From the NCBI GenBank assembly GCA_030648495.1, contig JAUSHV010000037.1, positions 1 to 33,412 on the forward strand: a stretch of DNA of 33,412 nt, read 5' to 3'. Position 1 is the first letter of the stretch. Each line of letters begins with the position of its first letter. Made by a program: the position numbers and the translations under genes. Of the stretch, positions 29,833-33,412 are shown piece by piece. Under the pieces are notes generated by a model. It was not told where the DNA came from. It searched no databases and was given only the letters and a program-made list of their open reading frames with translations. Source of the DNA: a bacterium (GTDB lineage Bacteria > Patescibacteriota > Minisyncoccia > UBA11713 > 2-01-FULL-45-33).

Positions 29833-30534
29833 GTGTATCAATTTAACTTAGATAAATTTTCGGGGCCGTTGGATTTGCTGCTTAACTTGGTGGAGGAAGA
29901 GAAGCTTTCCATCAACGAAATTTCGCTGTCTCGCGTGGCGGAAGAATATATTGCATATTTAAAATCTCTTGAAGAAATGCCCAAAGAAGAGCTCGCGGCG
30001 TTTTTGGTTATAGCTTCGACATTGATGCTTATCAAGTCGCGCTCGCTTATTCCAAATTTGAAACTCTCCGAGGAGGAAGAGGTGGATATCAAAGATCTCG
30101 AACGGCGCCTCAAAACTTATAAATTTTTTAAAGAGCTGGCAGAATCGCTCAAAGCCTTAAATAAAGGGGGAAGGCATTTATTTGGCCGCGAAGCGTATGT
30201 CGGCATGCAAGCGGTATTTTTCCCGCCGCAGGACCTTACCAAAGAAATCCTTTCAAAAATAGTCGAAGAGCTTCTGACGGCTATTCCACAAAAGGAATCT
30301 TTGCCGGAAGACACCCTAAAAAAAGCTGTTTCCTTGGACGAGAAAATGAGCGAGCTTAGAGACCGCCTCGAAAGCATGGTTGCGGTAAATTTTGAAGAGA
30401 TGCGAAAAGATGGAAAAGAAAAAGTTGAAGTTATCGTAAGCTTCCTTGCGCTCTTGGAACTTGTGCGCCAAGGGTTCGCTATATTTGAACAAAAAGGAAT
30501 ATTTGCTAACATTGAAATGAAAAAAAATGGATAG
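29833..30534 (+). CDS. scpA: Segregation and condensation protein A (kleisin)
   Basis: 233 residues with a GTG start, which gives the usual ScpA beginning YQFNLDKFSGPLDLLLNLVE. AAFLVIASTLMLIKSRSLIP is the second hallmark, and the C-terminal winged helix ends with VSFLALLELVRQGFAIFEQ. ScpA is the kleisin that bridges the two SMC heads and binds ScpB, organising chromosome folding and segregation. An upstream ATG (29823) is out of frame. It overlaps the next gene by 8 nt and stands two genes before scpB in one overlapping operon. Confidence 0.93.
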   Translation: MYQFNLDKFSGPLDLLLNLVEEEKLSINEISLSRVAEEYIAYLKSLEEMPKEELAAFLVIASTLMLIKSRSLIPNLKLSEEEEVDIKDLERRLKTYKFFKELAESLKALNKGGRHLFGREAYVGMQAVFFPPQDLTKEILSKIVEELLTAIPQKESLPEDTLKKAVSLDEKMSELRDRLESMVAVNFEEMRKDGKEKVEVIVSFLALLELVRQGFAIFEQKGIFANIEMKKNG

Positions 30535-31285
30535 TATGGAAAATAATCAAAAAACAGAAAGTCCGGAAGCAAAAATTTTTAATGACCAACAAAGCGAAGT
30601 ACTTCAGGAACGCACTAAAGAACTTATTGAAGAAATCGTTTACGTAAAACCGCAGATGCTTATTTTTATGGACCGCGGAGCCAGACCAATTTCATGGATG
30701 TTGCGCGAGGCGTGGGACCAATACGCCGCTCCAAAGCAGGAAATGCCACAGATTAGATTTGTTAACATTGGCCGTGAAAAAGGAGAATATATAAATTTCC
30801 GAGCATTGCCTTACAGAGAAGATTATGACTCTGAAAAACTTTATCAAGAAGAAGTTAAAAAATTCTGGTCTAAATTCGATACTGAAGAATCAAAAAAATA
30901 TATTGATAAATTAAAAAAAGATATCAAGCCCGTTACTAAAAAAAACGCCTTTGATGAAGGTGGAGGCATTATGCTTGTGGATGATTATTCCGTAAGCGGT
31001 TTTTCTCTTGAATTGGCTAGGAATTTTTTTGAAAAGAATTTCCCAAATCTCCCAAAAAGCTACCAGCTGTTTTTAAAAAAACAGGACGAAAAAGTATTTT
31101 CAAAAGAAAACTGGCTTGGAACGCATTTACCTTGGAATACCGATAAGTCATATACGCTTTTAAGCGAAGACGAAGACCCGGAAAAATTTCTTGCAACTCC
31201 CGAGAAAGATAAGGCATTGAGAGAAAAAGGGCTTGCTTTAAGGCGCGAAATAGAGCATATATTTAATAAGGCATGGATGAATTAA
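30527..31285 (+). CDS. Phosphoribosyltransferase-fold protein between scpA and scpB
   Basis: 252 residues; a second in-frame ATG at 30536 is an alternative start. GGGIMLVDDYSVSGFSLELA is the PRPP-binding loop pattern (two acidic residues, then a S/T-x-G-x-S turn) of type I phosphoribosyltransferases, and QMLIFMDRGARPISWML could be the preceding nucleotide-binding strand-turn. The middle and the acidic/basic C-terminus (residues 150-252) match nothing I know. Substrate unknown. It overlaps scpA by 8 nt and scpB by 13 nt, so expression is tied to the condensin subunits, although a functional link is only inferred. Confidence 0.7.
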   Translation: MDSMENNQKTESPEAKIFNDQQSEVLQERTKELIEEIVYVKPQMLIFMDRGARPISWMLREAWDQYAAPKQEMPQIRFVNIGREKGEYINFRALPYREDYDSEKLYQEEVKKFWSKFDTEESKKYIDKLKKDIKPVTKKNAFDEGGGIMLVDDYSVSGFSLELARNFFEKNFPNLPKSYQLFLKKQDEKVFSKENWLGTHLPWNTDKSYTLLSEDEDPEKFLATPEKDKALREKGLALRREIEHIFNKAWMN

Positions 31286-31824
31286 GCAAAAAAATAGAGG
31301 CGCTTTTGTTTGTGGCTGGGGAGGGGATGACCGTTTCGCGGCTTGCTTCGGCGTTGAAAAAAAACGACGAAGAAATAAAAAAAGCTCTTTCTGAACTAGA
31401 ATCCCATTTGACGGAATCACATTCTTTATCGGTTTTGAAAGACGGAGACCATGTCGCGCTTGTTACCGGGAACGCCGTTTCCAAAGTCGTGGAAGATTTT
31501 GCGAAAGAGGAATTTTCCGAAGAGTTAACCCGCGCGGGGCTCGAAACCTTGGCCATAGTCGCTTACAAAGGCCCAATCAAACGCTCGGAGATAGATTATA
31601 TCCGCGGGGTAAACTCGTCTTTTATGGTAAGAAATTTGCTTATGCGCGGACTAATGGAGCGCGTTCGCGATCCGAAAGATGCCCGTGCGTATGTTTATAG
31701 AATATCTTCGGATTTTCTTAAATTTTTGGGAATTTCTTCGCGCGCCCAGCTTCCCGAATATGGGGACTATGCGCAAAAGCTCGAAGAATTTTTGAAGGAA
31801 GGTACGGAAAATGAACAAAAATAA
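31273..31824 (+). CDS. scpB: Segregation and condensation protein B
   Basis: 183 residues, a common ScpB length. Two winged-helix domains are apparent: KKIEALLFVAGEGMTVSRLA at the start, and AGLETLAIVAYKGPIKRSEI then IRGVNSSFMVRNLLMRGLM in the second, which are clear ScpB signatures. ScpB dimers bind ScpA and stabilise the SMC-kleisin complex. The charged tail (QKLEEFLKEGTENEQK) overlaps the carboxypeptidase gene. It overlaps genes on both sides (13 and 14 nt). Confidence 0.93.
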   Translation: MDELSKKIEALLFVAGEGMTVSRLASALKKNDEEIKKALSELESHLTESHSLSVLKDGDHVALVTGNAVSKVVEDFAKEEFSEELTRAGLETLAIVAYKGPIKRSEIDYIRGVNSSFMVRNLLMRGLMERVRDPKDARAYVYRISSDFLKFLGISSRAQLPEYGDYAQKLEEFLKEGTENEQK

Positions 31825-32704
31825 TTTTTTAGCTATCACAGTTGCCGCTCTTTTTGCTATTTTATTGTTTACCCCGAGCAACAGTGAACAATTTAATAAA
31901 CAATTGCCAGCGTTCCCCAGCCCGGCCACAATTGAAATTTTGTCCCTTCCCGATATTGAAGCCCAAAGCGCGCTTGCCTATGACTTTTCATCGGAAAAAA
32001 TAATTTTTGAAAAAAATAAAGAAGATGTCCGTCCGCTCGCAAGCCTCACAAAAGTGGTAAGCATGCTCACTATCTTAAAAGAACTTAATACGGAAGAAGA
32101 AGTAGAAATCTCGAAACGAGCAATATTAACGGAGGGGCCAAGCGGGCTTTTAGTCGGAGAACATTTTAGAGTACGGGATCTTTTAGCTTTTGTGATGGTT
32201 GAATCGTCCAACGATGCGGTTGAGGCATTGGTGGAACATCTTGCTAAAAAGAACGGCGTGGCCGCAGAAGCGGCCGATGCCTGGTTTTTGAATTTAATGC
32301 GCGATGAAGCCCAATCATTAGGAGCCGGTACAATGATGTTTTACAATCCGACGGGATTGGATATAGGTTTAGAAGCAGGTGCGTATGGCTCGACGGAAGA
32401 TTTAATAAATATTATCAAATCTTCGCTCGGTTCAGAGCTTTGGCAATTCGGAAGCGTAACAGAAGTTGCGTCGCAGGGAGGCAAAATACATAAATTAAAA
32501 CCGACAAATCTTTTGCAAGGCGACCTCAATTTGCTCATCGGAGCAAAAACCGGCTCTACAGATCTGGCAGGCGGGAATCTTCTAGTCATTGTCCAATACC
32601 CGCTGGGGCACCCAATCGGCATTGTTGTTTTGGGCTCGACGGACGATGGTCGCTTTTCTGATGTCAAAGCGATTTTTGAGTGGGTTAAGAATAACCCCCT
32701 TTAA
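31811..32704 (+). CDS. Serine-type D-Ala-D-Ala carboxypeptidase (peptidase S11)
   Basis: 297 residues. An N-terminal hydrophobic helix (about 7-22) serves as signal or anchor. The three penicillin-binding motifs are present: SLTK with nucleophile Ser78, SSN at 132-134, and KTG at 246-248. This is the PBP5/DacA-like D,D-carboxypeptidase fold that trims pentapeptides in peptidoglycan. The C-terminal beta domain of PBP5 is missing; the protein ends soon after the catalytic domain. Its last codons and TAA stop lie inside a fold-back repeat (32692-32771). It is the fourth gene of the overlapping scpA unit. Confidence 0.9.
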   Translation: MNKNNFLAITVAALFAILLFTPSNSEQFNKQLPAFPSPATIEILSLPDIEAQSALAYDFSSEKIIFEKNKEDVRPLASLTKVVSMLTILKELNTEEEVEISKRAILTEGPSGLLVGEHFRVRDLLAFVMVESSNDAVEALVEHLAKKNGVAAEAADAWFLNLMRDEAQSLGAGTMMFYNPTGLDIGLEAGAYGSTEDLINIIKSSLGSELWQFGSVTEVASQGGKIHKLKPTNLLQGDLNLLIGAKTGSTDLAGGNLLVIVQYPLGHPIGIVVLGSTDDGRFSDVKAIFEWVKNNPL

Positions 32705-32771
32705 TCCCCCTTATTTTAAGGGGGACACAAATTAGTGCCCCTCTTAAGGTAAGAGGGGTTTAGGGGAGTTA
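32692..32771. mobile_element. MITE-like fold-back repeat
   Basis: About 80 nt. The 21-nt outer ends are imperfect inverted repeats (16 of 21 positions by eye). Inside lie two perfect hairpins: TCCCCCTT/AAGGGGGA (32705-32725) and CCCCTCTTA/TAAGAGGGG (32738-32758). No transposase is encoded. The layout is that of a small non-autonomous element. It supplies the stop codon of the carboxypeptidase gene and may terminate its transcript. Confidence 0.7.
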
Positions 32772-32812
32772 TGAAATGCAAAAACCCTATGAAAATAAGG
32801 AGATTTTACCCA

Positions 32813-32841
32813 TTGACTTGCCATTAAAATAGTGCTATAAT
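32813..32841 (+). promoter_or_regulatory. Near-consensus sigma-70 promoter of the PQ-loop-like gene
   Basis: TTGACT (32813-32818), 17-nt spacer, TGcTATAAT (extended -10, hexamer 32836-32841). A leader of about 60 nt follows. Confidence 0.85.
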
Positions 32842-32906
32842 TGGGCTAGAGTTCTCATTATTAACGGTTTTCTAAATTCGAAGCCGAAAGGTGGAAAGGA
32901 TCGCAA

Positions 32907-33188
32907 ATGGATTTTCAAGGAATGGTTGTCTTTGGATTGTCATTGGTAATGATATTCTATGCTGTACCAAAACAGATCCTGAAAAATTATCGCGAAGGAA
33001 AATGTAGCTTTGAATTGGCTATCATTCTCTTGCCCCTTGCAATTTATATGGCAAGAGCGATTTTTGCTTTCAACAAAGGGTTTGTCGGTGCTTGGTTCTT
33101 GTATGTGCCAGATGCCGTTGGAGCCCTTGTTATGATGGGGTTACTGTTGCAATATCTCGGCTACTTTATCGGAGGGGAGCGAAAATAG
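32907..33188 (+). CDS. Small three-helix PQ-loop/SemiSWEET-like membrane protein
   Basis: 93 residues and three membrane helices. YAVPKQILKNYREGKCS in the first loop parallels the PQ-loop segment of SemiSWEET sugar transporters (a proline/glutamine turn followed by a basic loop and Ser), and the third helix ends with LLLQYLGYF like their LxxxLYY end. SemiSWEETs are usually about 85-95 residues and work as dimers. The canonical PQ is PKQ here, so the assignment is tentative. AAAGGA 6 nt before the ATG (32907) and a strong promoter indicate good expression. Confidence 0.6.
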   Translation: MDFQGMVVFGLSLVMIFYAVPKQILKNYREGKCSFELAIILLPLAIYMARAIFAFNKGFVGAWFLYVPDAVGALVMMGLLLQYLGYFIGGERK

Positions 33189-33194
33189 CTCCCC
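33174..33194 (+). terminator. Hairpin at the end of the PQ-loop-like gene
   Basis: GGGGAGC pairs with GCTCCCC around a 7-nt loop that overlaps the stop codon. The T run begins only about 10 nt later, so termination may be partial. Confidence 0.5.
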
Positions 33195-33280
33195 ATCCCT
33201 CAGAGTTTTTAAATCAAGTTTGAAAATTCTGATAGATATTGTTTGAAAATAAAAGTAGAGTCCCTAATCAAGGAGGAATT

Positions 33281-33355
33281 ATGTCGGAAAAGAGAATGTT
33301 GGTTTTGTGCGCGGTCGCTATTGTAGTTATTGCCGTGGCGTTTACGATTTTATAA
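33281..33355 (+). CDS. 24-residue single-helix membrane peptide
   Basis: The frame MSEKRMLVLCAVAIVVIAVA plus four residues (FTIL) encodes a short charged start and one membrane helix. AGGAGG (33271-33276) lies 4 nt before the ATG, the strongest Shine-Dalgarno sequence in the window, which is the main reason to believe in this gene. It could be a small regulatory or stabilising membrane peptide, or a toxin-like peptide; no family is recognised. No antisense RNA or antitoxin is evident. The remaining 57 nt of the window show nothing else. Confidence 0.6.
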   Translation: MSEKRMLVLCAVAIVVIAVAFTIL

Positions 33356-33412
33356 ACCTACACATTTGCCAAATGACATTAACTATATCGCGCGGTTACT
33401 AAACTAACCTCG

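Overview
The window reads as a chromosomal segment of a Patescibacteria (Candidate Phyla Radiation) bacterium, most likely of the Parcubacteria group. This is inferred from gene content: a DUF2298 membrane protein, a HerA/TraG-like ATPase next to dnaX, GtrA and Gmad2 proteins, scpA/scpB, a 7TM-type histidine kinase, small GIY-YIG proteins, many small membrane proteins and reduced housekeeping enzymes (AspRS without a GAD insertion, DnaX without its zinc module). TGA serves as a stop codon, so the genetic code looks standard. No rRNA, ribosomal-protein gene or CRISPR array is present, so placement below phylum is not secure.

Layout. 1-558 (-): start of a GT39-type glycosyltransferase cut by the window edge. 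652-8683 (+): an AAA+ ATPase, then a tight run of a small helical protein, a conjugation/HerA-like ATPase, GtrA, dnaX and DUF2298. 8703-11810: small membrane proteins, an HTH/LAGLIDADG-like gene running into tRNA-Gln, a methyltransferase, a PLDc_N protein, and a cytochrome b5-like/DoxX pair. 11958-14754: an unknown helical protein, a Gmad2 protein and a YhiN-type flavoprotein. 14760-15589: an apparently autoregulated SOS unit (LexA-type operator, small protein, LexA). 15641-17696: a SurA-N-like anchored protein and an RnfD/NqrB-ferredoxin reductase fusion. 17693-22761: an alpha/beta-hydrolase-like protein, then DedA, two glycosyltransferases, a PAP2-like protein and small proteins, which looks like an envelope lipid/glycan block. 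22787-23883: an accessory patch with a GC-rich structured stretch, a small gene, tRNA-Lys overlapped by a GIY-YIG gene, and a broken tRNA-Lys copy carrying a palindrome. 23959-26075: a membrane protein, an amidinotransferase-fold hydrolase and a hot-dog protein. 26127-29194: histidine kinase plus aspS. 29220-29732 (-): an M48-like peptidase. 29833-32704: scpA, a PRTase-like gene, scpB and a D,D-carboxypeptidase, all overlapping. 32692-33355: a fold-back repeat, a PQ-loop/SemiSWEET-like protein and a 24-residue membrane peptide.

Expression signals are unusually readable. Many first genes have a -10 box ending exactly 6 nt before the ATG, which places +1 on the start codon (leaderless mRNA). 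A smaller set has TTGACA/TTGACT-type promoters, a real 5' leader and a Shine-Dalgarno sequence.

The most interesting signals are these: two unrelated endonuclease-like genes whose stop codons lie inside the tRNA gene immediately downstream; a tRNA-Lys neighbourhood with duplicated tRNA pieces interrupted by palindromes; a LexA-type operator that exactly fills the spacer of the lexA promoter; and palindromic mini-repeats inside coding sequences.
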